Below are positions 40,613-51,179 of a DNA stretch of 64,000 nt, in pieces; position 1 is the stretch's first letter, and each line of letters opens with the position of its first letter. This stretch comes from Aedes albopictus (taxonomy: Eukaryota > Arthropoda > Insecta > Diptera > Culicidae), in the NCBI RefSeq assembly GCF_035046485.1, contig NC_085136.1, positions 162,251,963 through 162,315,962 of the forward strand, given 5' to 3'. The position numbers and the translations under genes were made by a program. The notes beneath the pieces are model-generated. The model did not search any database, was not told the DNA's origin, and saw only the letters and a program-made list of their open reading frames with translations.

Positions 40613-41664
40613 TATAGTGCGCCGCCGACTATGTTTTTCTCGGCGGCGGCGGCGGCGACGTGAATCGGCGTGACCATAGTGTTACATCGGCAAAGCAAAG
40701 AAGTTGTCATTACGCTCTAGAATTTGTAAATAGTCTGAGCTTTTTCATGACCATTGATGACATAAACTATTACGTTTGAATGAATGCCTTTTTTTATTTC
40801 TGTTCAGATCCATTACTGCGACCAGTGATTAGACATTACCCTTATCCTTAATGTAGTACATGTTGCATTGCTCCATTTCAAGTAAAGGCAATGAAAAACG
40901 ATTTTGCTAAAGTTTTTGTTTTGCTTTCTTAGAACATTCAGAAGCAATAAAATTTCAAAATAAGATGAATGATTTCAAGGAGGAATCTCAGAAGTAATTC
41001 CAGGAGGAACATTAAAAGAAAATCCTAGAGGAATTCATGAAGTAAATTCTGGACTAATATCTGCAGGAACTGCTGTATGAAACCCTGAAGGAATTTCTGC
41101 AGAAATCTCTGGTGGTTCAAGAATCTGTCTTAGAGAGATCCCTGCAGAAACTTCTGAAGAAATCCATTATTGAAATTTTCGAGGAATTTTAGAAAGAAAT
41201 CCAGGAAGATTCCTCAAATGAATTAAAGCAGAAATCCTAAGGGATTTATAGCAGGAACCCCTGAAGGAATTCCAGTGGGAATTTCTAAAGGAATTCGAGA
41301 AGGAATCCTCTAAGGATTCTTTGGAAGAATCAACGAAAAATATCCAGGAGGAAAAATCTTTAAAGAATTTCTAGCAGGAATCCAGAATCCAGCAGGAATA
41401 GTGGGAGTTTCCAAGACAATTTGAGAAAAAACCCCCGAAGGATTTCTAGGAGGAAATACAAAATACCTTAGAGGAATTTTTGGAGGACTTTCAGGAGAAA
41501 TCCCTGAGAGGATTCTAGGAGTAATTGCCGGAAAAATTCCACGAGGAATCCTTGAAGGAATTCCAGCAACAATCTCTGAAGGAATACTAAGAGAATCCCC
41601 GAAGGAATTCTAAAAGTAATTCTACTAAGAAAATCCCGGAGGAATTCCAGAAGTAATTCTAGGA

Positions 41665-41831
41665 CCCAAGCAACACACATGTTATATAATAGTTACGACA
41701 GCGAAAGTTTTGGTTGTATAGAAGTTTATTTTACGTTATTTCAACACAATGTTAGAATTACGTCAAATAAACTTATATACAACCAAAACTTGCGCTGTCG
41801 TAACTCTATTATAACATGTGTGTTGCTTGGG
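41665..41831. mobile_element. Palindromic MITE, CCCAAGCAACACACAT ends
   Basis: This 167-bp element lies in the GGAATTCC array. Its arms (CCCAAGCAACACACATGTTA through ACGACAGCG, AGTTTTGGTTGTATA and AGTTTATTT) are inverted with few mismatches over about 70 bp, leaving a short centre near 41745. No clear target duplication was fixed because the flanks are repetitive. No coding capacity. Confidence 0.8.
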
Positions 41832-43243
41832 GAGGAATCTCCGACGAAATTACTGGAGAATTTTTTGCAGAAATCCCAGGAGAAACCACCCAAAGAATTC
41901 CGGGAGTAATCTCCGAAGGAATTCCGAGCAGAATCCTCAAAGGTTTTTCAAGAGGAAACCCCGAAGGAATTCCAAGAGGAATCCCCATAGGAAGTCAGAA
42001 GGATTTCCCGAAGAAATTCAAGAAGGAATCCCGAAGAAACTCTAGGAAGAATCTCCGAATCAAGAAGGAAACCTCGAATTACATTCAAGAGGAATCCTGA
42101 AGGAATTCCATGAAGGATTTAAGGAATTCCAGGAGGAATTTCCGAAAATAAATCGAAGAGGATTAACCATAGGAATTGTAAAAAGAAATTCCAAAGTAAT
42201 TCCTAGAGAAATAATATCAGAAGGAATACCCGAAGAAATTTCAGAAGAAGACCTCGAAGGAAGTCCAGCAGGAATCCCCGAGAGAATTCCAAGAGGATAC
42301 CCCGGAGGAATCCACGACGGAATATCAAGAGGAATTACCGAAAAAATTCAGGAGGAATCCATGAAGGAATTCCAAGAGTAAACTCTGAAGTAAATCCAGG
42401 AGCAGTTCACGTAGAAATTTCAGGAGGAATCCTCGACGGACTACCAGGAGGAATTCCCGAAAGAATTTCAGAAGAAATCCCCAAAGGAACTCTAGTAGCA
42501 CAGATCTGTGCTAGTAGGAATCTTCGAAGGAATTCCAAAAGAAATCTCCGAAAGAATTCAAGGAAGAATTCCAGGAGGAATCTCTGAAGAAATTCAAGGA
42601 GGAATTCTACGAGGAATCTTCGAATTAATTCCAGGAGGGATCTCCGAAGGGATTCCAGGAGGAACCCTGGAAGGAAGTCCAGAAAGAATACCCGACGGAA
42701 GTCCAGGAGGATTTCCTGAAGGAATTCCCGGAGAAATCCCCGAAGAAATAACAGGAAAAATCCCTGCAGGAATCCCAGGGGGAACCCCTGAAAGAATTCT
42801 GGGAGGAATCTTCAAATGATTTCCATGCGGTATAATCGACGAATTTTCAAGAGGAAACCCCATAAGAAGTTCAGAAGTTTCGAAGGAATCTCAGAAGGAA
42901 TCCCCGAAGGAACTCTAGGAGGAATCTCCGTAGGAATTGTAAAGAAATCATTTTAAAAAATCCAGGGGGAAACCCCGAAGGAAATTCAGGAGAAACCCAC
43001 GACAGAATATCAGAAGAAATTTCCGAAAGAATTATTGGAAAAAATCTTGGAAGAATCCCCGAAGGAATTCCAGGCGATTTTCCCGATAGAATTTTAGGAG
43101 GAATCTCCAAAGATATTCCAGGAGGAATTCTTGAAGGAAATCCAGGGGGAACTTTGACGGAAGTCCAGGAGGAATCCGCGAAGAAATTACAAGAGAGATC
43201 CCTGCTGGTTTTCCAGGGGGAGACAATCGAAGGAATTCCGGTA

Positions 43244-43988
43244 CACTCAGAATATTCTTTCGTAAAAGCTCAACGAATATGTTTCGTAAAACTAGTTTTC
43301 GTAAATTGAAAGCAATTTGCGTATAATGTACGGTCCATTCGTACCACCATGCTGAAACAATACAAATGGAGTAGTATCATGTACGAAATCACGAATCCGA
43401 CACGCAGTCAACTTGCTCATTCGTAGATTTTAGCTCCAGCTGTGTAGAATAAAACAAAACATATAAATGTCATACGTTTTTTACTAACCATGCGTAAAAA
43501 GAAAATTTTACTTCGTAGAATGCAACAAAGTTTTGCAGTCCTCACTGACGCTTGATTGGATCGCAGAGAAAACAAAGCAACCTGTTTTCATGATCATATG
43601 ACGGTGCGTGTGCGAGAAGAGGAAAGGAAATATGCTCTCGGTTGGAAGTGAAGGTTATTTATAAACAGAACCAAAGTGGAAAGCGTTCTGGTTGTTTTTG
43701 GATAGTTTCAACAAGCGCCCACAGATGGGTGGTTAGCACTGGTAGGTATCAATCAAAAGATACGTGATTCGATGCCTGTGGCATCCAAGTGGACGAACGT
43801 GTGGTATTTTTTTAAGCATGTTTAATGTCATTCCGACAAAAAAAAAAGAGACAGAAAAATGTGTCGGAGCAATTTTGTACGAAAAGAACTCATGCACATT
43901 ACGAAGCTTTTCGTTGCAGAAAACAACGAATGGCATTTGTAAACATGACGAGTGATTTCGTACAATGAAACAAAATATATTTTCAGTG
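43244..43988. mobile_element. TA-flanked element with tRNA-like segment
   Basis: The ends CACTCAGAATAT and ATATTTTCAGTG are inverted with one mismatch, and TA flanks the element at 43242-43243 and 43989-43990, within the GGAATTCC array. Inside are repeated TTTCGTAAA words and, at about 43727-43795, a tRNA-like part (GTGGTTAGCACTGG then GTGATTCGATGCC). Short ORFs on both strands (63-73 codons) have no domain. Non-autonomous DNA transposon. Confidence 0.65.
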
Positions 43989-44879
43989 TAGGAATCTCCG
44001 AAGGAATACCAGGTGGATTCTTCGAAGGATTTTCAGCAGAATCTTTCAAATAGAATCTTTCCGGGTAGGGGTAAGGATGTGTAAGAGGAATCCCCTAAAG
44101 AATTCCTGGAGGAATTTTAGAGAAAAAAAATCCTGGAGGAATTCTTGTAGAAACTCCATAAAGGATCCCTCAAGAATATCCTGGAGATATGCCTGATTAT
44201 AATCCTTAGGAAATTATTGAAGGAATTCCTACATGATTACCTGAAGGAATCCTGTAGGAATTACTGAATGAGCGATCTCTGATGTAACTCCTGGAGACAT
44301 CCACAAGTTCTCCTGGAAAAATTTCAATCTCAATCTACAAACTGAAAGAACCCCAGGAGCGACCCATGGAAAAACTCCTGGAAGAATCCCTAATGGAAGT
44401 TCACGAGCAATCCCCTAAGGATATCCTGAAAGAACCTTAGAAAGAACTCTTATATAGAAATCCTTGAATAAACTTCTGGGGGGAATTCCTGAATTCTTCA
44501 GAGATTCTCTGAAGGAACTTCTGCACTAATTTCTGTAAGAACTCCTACAGGCATTTATGAAGATACTTCAGAATGGATCAAAATCTTGGAATTCTAGAGG
44601 AAACTCCTGGACTAGATCCTAAAGAAACTCATGTAGGAATTCCAGAAGGAACTTCAGAAGGAATCCCTAAACCTGAAGGAACTCTCAGACTATACTCTGA
44701 AGGACTTCCTATGGGAATTCCTGAAACATCTTCTGATTGATTCTCTGATGTATCCCTAGGAGGCATCCCTTAATGCGATGCAAGTGTGTGATCTGCCGAA
44801 CCAAAACAACAACTTTTTGGATCTCATATTCACCACTGACACCGAGTCCTGTCAAGTTTCGGTAACCGATCCGATAACA

Positions 44880-45565
44880 CAAGTTTACAAAATAAAACGA
44901 AAGTCATGAATTTCTGTCAACGACCAAAGTTTTTGAAGCACAATTTAGTGCTGATTTCGAAACCGACCTTCAAAAAATTTTAAGTAGAACAGTTTTTGAG
45001 TTTTAGCTCAATATCGAGTTTTGCAACTTTTCAAAATATGTAATTTACTAAAATTCAAATATATTGGGTTTTGTTCAACCAATTTAAAATCTTTTTCCAT
45101 AAATTAAAAGCTGAATACAATACCATTCGATTATCTGAATACAGGTTTTACGTCAGATTGATGAAAATTCAAGATATTGGCGAGTTTTAGGGACGATCTT
45201 CTTAAATTTTATCAAAATTCCCAAAATTTTTTGAAGAAATATATTTTTTTTAATAAGAAAAAACCAACTTAAAAATTCTTTCTCGATGTTTATTTGACAT
45301 ATCACATGTAGGCTAGTTACAGTAAAAATTACAGCTCAATCGGATCATTGAATACGGAGAATGAGATGTTTGAAGTGAGCGACTTTGCTTAAAAATAGAA
45401 CAAAAATCGATTTCAAATCATCAACCTTGCATGGAAAGTCGAAAAAATTTCCGTTCTACTGTATTTTTTTTCTTTCACGTTTTCGAACTCAGGGCATGAT
45501 TCTACACCAAAAATGATCATCAGCTTACCGAGTTCAAAAATGCTGTAAACTAGTGTAATCAAGAA
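44880..45565. mobile_element. MITE with ACAAGTTTACA ends, about 690 bp
   Basis: The left end (ACACAAGTTTACAAAATAAA) and right end (inverted ACACTAGTTTACAGC) are similar. AT-rich non-coding interior. It lies between the EN motif and the linker of the CR1-like LINE. Target duplication not resolved, so the end points are approximate. Confidence 0.5.
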
Positions 45566-46534
45566 CGAAATTCACCACTACGCAATGCAGCTGACGATAG
45601 CTACAGATAATCTGCGCGAGTTGGAAGCCGGAACGTCCAATATGCACTTGAATCTGGAGTTAATGGATATGGAATCGGTTAAAAGGGCGCTATCGGATAT
45701 TTTGTGGAACAACGTGTTTATCTCACAAGCAGACTATGACCGTGATCCAGACGGACATAATGAGCAGGCCGTGTCGATGCTGGAATTTCTCACCTCTCTC
45801 GACGTTTTCAATTGTGAACAAGAACACTCTTCAATCGTTTGCAACTGTTTGCAACAGCATGGACTTCAACGTTTTGTCTTTCTACTTCGTGCTATACAGT
45901 ATCTTCGCACGGTTCGCTCCATTTTCGAGAAATTCCTCGAGCAGGGAAGGCCGGTATCCTGAATGGTTTTCGCCGATACTCATCCGCGTTCTCAAGGACA
46001 AACGGAAAGCATTGAAGAAAAAACGCCGCCATCCTACAAACAGCTACTGGGAACATTCAAGGTGTTGCATAGAGAAGCGTACCAAGTGCACATCTCCAAA
46101 ATCCATTCTGGAAATTCGTAAATAGCAAGCGAAAGAATACAGGAATCCCGCAAGTGTTGAAGTACGGAAATAGATCTTCTACGAATGGCCTGGACACCGC
46201 TCAACTTTTCGCCGAGTACTTCAAGAGTGTTTACCGTAATGACCACGCAAACGACATCAACTATCCAATCGGTACACAGGCTGATGGCTGATGTAATGGT
46301 GCTGTCTGCAGCAGAAGTGCGCCAAGGTTTGGAGGCACTAGACCCTGGGAAGTCAGCAGGTCCGGACAAGTTATTAGCAAAGCTTCTGAAGGAATTCAAG
46401 GATGAACTCTGCGAACCTTTGACCGTTCTTTTCAATTCCTCACTTTCATGTGGTTATTTTCCACTTCTTTGGAAAATATATATAATATAACGCCGGTTCA
46501 TAAAAAGGGCTCTCGTTCAGACGTAGAGAACTAT

Positions 46535-46697
46535 GGGGCTGTCCATAAACCACGTGGTCATTTTTTTGGGACTTTTCAAACCCCCCCCCCCCCCCGTGGT
46601 CATTAGTCCATACAAAAAAATTTATTTGTCCATACAAAATGGTCATTGGCCGAACCCCCCCCCCCCCCTAATGACCACGTGGTTTATGGACAGCCCC
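46535..46697. mobile_element. G-tract palindromic MITE, 3-bp duplication TAT
   Basis: The 163-bp element has ends GGGGCTGTCCATAAACCACG and its exact inverse, continuing TGGTCAT on each side. A poly-C run (17 C, then 15 C) lies symmetrically inside, and CATACAAAA boxes flank the centre. TAT flanks it at 46532-46534 and 46698-46700. Joining the flanks continues the LINE frame (ENY then RGI). A single end of the same family lies near 54758. Confidence 0.9.
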
Positions 46698-47256
46698 TAT
46701 CGGGGAATAGCTATCCAATCAGCGACGCCAAAACTGCTCGAGCGGATATTGAGCTTTGCAAGGATTTCGCGACGATCGTGCAAATGTTCAATCTTTGACA
46801 GCACAATGTTCACACATCCAACAACAAAGGAAACAGTGCATAAACAAACCGATTAGTCGAAACACCACCCCAAAATAACGCTCCGTTACTGGAAAACTGT
46901 AGCAAAGACATCAACCAATGTATGCTGAAACCGGTGTGCATATTTTGTGGTGGGACAATTATGTTTGCCTGTGCGTCGTATTTGGCGCAAGATCGTCAAT
47001 AGTATACTCCCATCTAAGCGAACGAATTAACGACCAAATCTCCGCGGCACAGCACGGGTTCCTTAAAGGAAAATCGGTAGTGACGAACCTGTGTGAGTTC
47101 AGTACCATGGTCACGGACTTCATATCCAAAGGCTATCAAGTTGACTGCGTTTATACGGATATGAGTAAGGCTTTCGACGTCGTGAGTATTAACAGCATAA
47201 TGAGTGCAGTAGCTGATTTCGGGATTAGTGGAACGTTATTTGAGTGGATCTTGTCA

Positions 47257-47596
47257 CACGGTGTCAAAATTTCGATTATTATCGAACATTCATGTACCTC
47301 GGATTTTTCTTCGAAAATGATTAGTATTTGGGCTATATATTCATAATCGGAAAACTAGAAAATATTTCATCGGCGAAAATTTTTCCATACATTTTGTATG
47401 GGACGTTTTTTGGGCTAAACTAGTAATTATTGATTTTTAGTATGGAAAATAGCTAAAAACTCATCTAACTCAAATTTTCCCCGATAGAATATTTTCAAAT
47501 TTTGAATTTATAAATTATAGCCGAAATTCTAAAATTCTATGAAGAAAAATCCGAGGTACATGAAAGTTCGATAATAATCAAAATTTTGACACCGTG
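47257..47596. mobile_element. MITE with CACGGTGTCAAAA ends, 5-bp duplication TGTCA
   Basis: The ends begin CACGGTGTCAAAATTTCGAT and are inverted for about 57 bp with few mismatches. TGTCA flanks the element at 47252-47256 and 47597-47601, and without it the CR1-like frame reads on (ILSYL). The 340-bp interior is AT-rich and non-coding. The 5-bp duplication separates it from the TA and 3-bp classes elsewhere in the window. Confidence 0.88.
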
Positions 47597-48679
47597 TGTC
47601 ATATCTGCAGAAAAGAGTACAATTTGTCAAGGTGCTTAACAACACGTCCAGTTCGTTTAGCGTACACTCTGGGGTTTCACAGGGTAGCCACCTGGGCCCA
47701 CTACTGTTCGTTATGGTTATGAATAAGTTTCCATCATTCATGACAAAAGCGATTGTATTAATCTATGCAGACGACGTAAAAATATTTCTACCGGTGAAAG
47801 TTGCCAGTGATTGTCTCTCACTTCAGCGCGATTTGCACAATTTTGAGAGATTCGTCGAAGAAAGCGGAATGAGCATCAACCCCAGTAAATGTTCAATTGT
47901 TACATACTGCAGAAGACTTCAACCGGTAGCATTTGACTACAACTTGAGTGACACGGTCTTGCAGCGCGTAGAAAATGTTCGGGATCTTGGTGTGACAATG
48001 GATCAGTGCTTGACATTCAATGATCACATCACCAGAGTTGTTAAAGAGGCGTTACAACTCTTTGCAGTCACTCGACGTTTTGGCAGAGACTTCACCGATC
48101 CTCATGTGATCCTGACAATTTATGCCAATCTTGTTAGGACAAAACTTGATTTCGCGAGCGTGGTGTGGCGACCACAATATGACATACACGTCCAAAGGCT
48201 AGAAGGAGTGCAAAGAAAGTTTTTAAGGTATGCACTAAGAAACCTCGGATGGACCGCAGCAGAACTTCCTCGATACGAAGATCTTTGCTGTCTCGTAGAC
48301 CTGGATTACATTAGTAGTAAACATAAGATCGCCGATATTGTGTTCTTCTGTAATATTTTAAGCGGACGAACAAAAAGTCCTTTCCTGTACAACCGACTCA
48401 GCTTCAACAACAGTCTAGTGTCACTTCGCCGGAGAAGGGTATTCGATCCTCCATTGCGGTCAAGAAATTATACGCAGCATGAGCCTACTGTAAGATTCAT
48501 TAATGAATTCAACGGACTACAAGATGTAATTTCTCTTAATATGACTACAGAAGTGATTCGAGATAGATTAAGATTGTTTTTTAGAAATCAATGGACAATA
48601 TAAAGAAGAATGTTTTATCTAGTCTGTAAGTAGGGTAACGGGCTTGCAGCATATAGTCCAAATACAAATACAAATACTC

Positions 48680-49445
48680 TAAAAAATCATTCATATCTCT
48701 CTAGAAGTTTCTTGAGAGAAACTTCATCAGGGATGCCTCCAGGATTTACAGATGAGAAAATCGATGATGAGAAACTCTTATGAGAGTGATCGTGAGAATT
48801 TTCAATTTCAATGCACTGATCACCGGCGCGAAAAATGAAAACCGGCGGCATGACGAACAGAGGCGTATGGCGCGCCGCCGATACCTCGGTCGGCGTCGGC
48901 TTGGGACAAAAAGTGTCAGTGGCGGCGCACAGTTCTATCTGCAACTAGTTTATAGCATAATAAGTTATAGAAAAATATTATAACATCATAACCAGTGAAT
49001 CAAAATTCAACCATCGCGCAACAATAATGACAATGTCGCAACCTGTATTTGTTGCGACAAACAAACCCATGCGACATAAGTTTGTCCCAACTTGAAAAAA
49101 ATGGGATTAACATCGTACACCACGAGTTTAGAGATTTTTATGCAAGGCTTGCGATTTTCGAACGGTAACTTCGAGTCGGTAAACACTGTAACTCTGGTGA
49201 AGCTCTACCATTAAACAGTTTCGACTTTGGGTTAGCAATAATTGATTATTCACGAGTTGAAAAGTACGCAACAAATTCAGCTTCCGTTTTGTCTGCAACA
49301 AAAAATTTCGAGATCATGTCATTATCTGTTACCAGTAGGGATAAAGAGTAATCGTCGCACCTTCTTTGTTGCTTGTTTTGTGCCTCTTTTGTCTGACAAT
49401 TCTCTTCACTGATCATAACACAATATAATTTAAATTTGATATTAT
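48680..49445. other. No gene recognised
   Basis: A small GC-rich palindromic patch (CGGCGGCATGACG through GCGCGCCGCCG, 48840-48885) and a TGTCGCAACCTGTATTTGTT hairpin near 49035 with GCGACA ends are the only marked features. Otherwise unremarkable. Confidence 0.4.
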
Positions 49446-49450
49446 TTCTT

Positions 49451-49715
49451 GTAGGGGTCTCCAGTTAGCCTAGTGGTTAAGGCTAAGGATCGCCAATCCG
49501 GAGACGGCGGGTTCGATTCCCGTTCCAGTCGGGAAAATTTTCTCGACTCCCTGGGCAGAGTGTATCATTGTACTTGCCTCACAATATACAAATTCATTTA
49601 ATGGCAGGCAAAGAAAGCCCTTCAATTAATAACTGTGAAAGTGCCCAAAGAACACTAAGTTGAACCGAGGCAGGCCAACTCCCAGTTGGGACGTCGAGTC
49701 ATAAAGAAGAAGAAG
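49451..49715 (+). mobile_element. tRNA-derived SINE sharing the Feilai 3' domain
   Basis: The head reads GTCTCCAGTTAGCCTAGTGG then GTTAAGG (A box) and GGGTTCGATTCCCG (B box). A body with TTTTCTCGACTCCCTGGGC follows, then the 3' half (TTAATAACTGTGAAAGTGCC, CCCAGTTGGGACG) that also ends Feilai, and an AAGAAGAAGA tail. Its head differs from Feilai's, so one 3' module is attached to two tRNA heads. It stands tail to tail with the Feilai copy at 49729-50010. Confidence 0.85.
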
Positions 49716-49728
49716 ATAATTTCTACTT

Positions 49729-50010
49729 CTCTCTCTCTTCTTGGCGTAACGTCCTCATTGGGACAAAGCCTGCTTCTCAGCTTAGTGTTCTATGAGCACT
49801 TCCACAGTTATTAACTGAGAGCTTCCTCTGCCAATGCCCATTTTGCATGCGTATATCGTGTGACAGGCACGAAGATACTCTATGCCCAAGGAAGTCAAGG
49901 AAATTTCCTTTACGAAAAGATCCTGGACCGACCGGGAATCGAACCCGTCACCCCCTGCATGGTCATGCTGAATACCCGTGCGTTTACCGCCTCGGCTACA
50001 TGGGTCCTAT
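49729..50010 (-). mobile_element. Feilai SINE, full length, 13-bp target duplication
   Basis: Minus-strand Feilai with the same tRNA-like head and body as the copy at 2730-3010, nearly identical over 280 bases. ATAATTTCTACTT flanks it exactly at 49716-49728 and 50011-50023. The CTCTCTCTCTTCTTGG end faces the AAGAAGAAG tail of the neighbouring SINE. Confidence 0.92.
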
Positions 50011-50023
50011 ATAATTTCTACTT

Positions 50024-50420
50024 GTTAGACTATTTTGTAAAGGAACTGTTGCAAATCGAATAGAAATATTATTAAACTCTTAAAAAGTGTTCTAAATTAT
50101 CGTTGTTAATACCGATTCGAAAGGTTGATCATTGGCTTCTTGTTCAATTGATAAAGCATTTGTACAGCCCAGTCAACCAGTGATCGTATAAGATGTTGCA
50201 AAAGATGATAAAGTGGAGGCGATATGCGTACATTTTATATGCGCCTAAATGGAGGCATGCACGCATACGGCCTCCACTTTATCATCTTATGCAACATCTT
50301 ATACGATTACTGGTTGTCTGGGAGTACTGTGTACAGCATGATTTGAATTCAGCTATCATTACTGTTATAAAGCAACAATTCATCATGCATGCTTGTTTGC
50401 GGCTTGCAATTGTTAAATAG
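50024..50420. mobile_element. Copy of the 16.37-16.64 kb foldback half
   Basis: The order of boxes (GAATCGAATAAAAAT-like, AAAAGTGTTYTRAATTATC, TTCAATTGAWAAAGC, AAGCAACAATTCA, CATGCATGCTTGTTTGCGG) is the same as at 16397-16640. A 155-bp palindromic MITE sits in the middle (50168-50322), absent from the other copy, which gives an empty-site comparison. No coding capacity. Confidence 0.65.
50168..50322. mobile_element. 155-bp palindromic MITE, CCCAGTCAACCAGT ends
   Basis: The arms (CCCAGTCAACCAGTGATCG through AAGATGATAAAGTGGAGGC) are inverted for over 60 bp with few mismatches, leaving a centre of GCGCCTAAATGG. The related stretch at 16.53 kb without it gives the empty site. A diverged half copy is at 62651-62722 with AAGTGGAGGCGATATGCGTA in common. 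Confidence 0.8.
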
Positions 50421-50489
50421 TTGGATACACTGCTTGAGACGAACAAGCATCTTCAGTGTGTAAGCGTTGGTGGTCTGGTATTTTTGGAC

Positions 50490-50600
50490 GACAATGGCGC
50501 CTGCTGCGTCAGTTTGCATGTCAATGTGGGGATAGGGAGGGAAGTGATAATTGCAATCGCTTGTTGCCAACAGGTCGTTGTGTTTTTTTTTTCAATCAAT
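50490..50600 (+). repeat. Short dispersed repeat, copy 1
   Basis: CCTGCTGCGTCAGTTTGCATG and GGGAGGGAAGTGATAATTGC plus CGCTTGTTGCCAACAGG match, inverted, 55130-55205. The two copies differ by several substitutions. Family unknown; too short to tell whether it was coding (CCVSLH and EVIIAIACCQQ in one frame). Confidence 0.5.
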
Positions 50601-50730
50601 TTCTGGTTCTAGCGATCGCTACGAACATGCGAATATACATGATACATATGTATAAGACACATTCTACCATGACGTTACAACGTGTTGACGCCTTTTTGAT
50701 CAGATTCTCGTAAATACGGCGATAAACCTA

Positions 50731-51016
50731 CACGCCAAGAAAAAGTTACTCTAAAATGAGTAAGATTCACACAAAACTGAGGTAAACTGGAACAGCTCAA
50801 AAAATGAGTAAATTGCATTTCCAGCGATAGCGCTGGCCCAAGTGCAAAAACCCAAACAGTTTAAGCCGTATAATATTCTTCACATCAGCAAGAATATTAT
50901 ACAACTTAAACAAATGAGATTTTCGCACTTGGGCCAGTGGTATCGCTGGAAATAAAATTTACTCATTTTTGAGTTGTCCCACTTTAGCTCCAAAATGAGT
51001 GAATTTTCTGACCGGG
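50731..51016. mobile_element. TA-flanked palindromic MITE (286 bp), nested
   Basis: It interrupts the outer element between CGATAAACC and AGATATTTTTGC, with TA at 50729-50730 and 51017-51018. The ends are CACGCCAAGAAAA and TTTTCTGACCGGG (imperfect inverse). Inner arms AAAAATGAGTAAATTGCATT and CCAGCGATAGCGCTGGCCCA are strongly palindromic. No coding capacity. Confidence 0.75.
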
Positions 51017-51179
51017 TAAGATATTTTTGCATATGTGGATTCCTTATAAAATTTGCAATAAATATGATCTGTTGAACAGTTAATATTCATTTTAAAAGTG
51101 TGTTTAAAAGGCTATGGCAACGTTGTAACGTCACGCTACTCATTCTCATTTTTAACCAGCTTTTCTAATGAAAGCTGTA

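Larger units (their letters stand above)
40975..44775. repeat. GGAATTCC-type minisatellite, main array
   Basis: About 3 kb of degenerate GGAATTCC/GGAATYCCNGAAGGAATT units, interrupted by MITEs at 41665-41831 and 43244-43988. Unit order within it changes: 42.5-42.8 kb is dominated by ATTCCAGGAGGAATC-type units read in frame as Gly-Ile-Pro-Gly, giving long frames on both strands. These frames are artefacts. The array ends where a CR1-like LINE begins. Confidence 0.88.
45585..48603 (+). pseudogene. CR1-like reverse transcriptase ORF, broken
   Basis: RT signatures in order: ALDPGKSAGPDKLLAKLL (46.33 kb), LSSCGYFPLLWK region, HKKGSRSDVENY split from GIAIQSATPKLLERI by a MITE, AAQHGFLKGKSVVTNLCEF (47.05), DCVYTDMSKAFDVVSINS (47.14, first catalytic Asp), then after a 340-bp MITE the 335-codon frame 47596-48603 with HSGVSQGSHLGPLLF, LIYADDVKIF (YADD, catalytic pair, 47.76 kb) and a C-terminal thumb-like part to TAA. 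The start of the 335-codon frame is a GTG inside the MITE duplication and not a real start. Catalytic residues survive but the gene is interrupted. Confidence 0.8.
44776..48676 (+). mobile_element. CR1-like LINE, 3' part, with CAAATA tail
   Basis: A plus-strand LINE of the CR1/Q type: an EN fragment (CDLPNQNNNFLDLIFTTDTE, 44.79 kb), linker (45.58-46.1), RT (46.2-48.3) and a C-terminal region to TAA at 48601. The 3' end is TCCAAATACAAATACAAATAC, a short tandem tail as in this group. Three non-autonomous elements interrupt it: 44880-45565, 46535-46697 and 47257-47596. Frameshifts occur elsewhere. CR1 clade is my best recognition; a neighbouring clade cannot be excluded. Confidence 0.75.

Noticed and set aside
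40641..40665. GGC run as a CpG island promoter
   Set aside because: Only about 25 bases and no adjoining exon or transcript-like structure.
42508..42863. 103- and 89-codon ORFs reading Gly-Ile-Pro repeats on opposite strands
   Set aside because: Same minisatellite effect as at the window start; both strands open at once.
49451..49525. Functional tRNA gene
   Set aside because: A and B boxes are present, but the sequence continues into a SINE body with an AAG tail and no proper acceptor stem or terminator; the same holds for Feilai heads.
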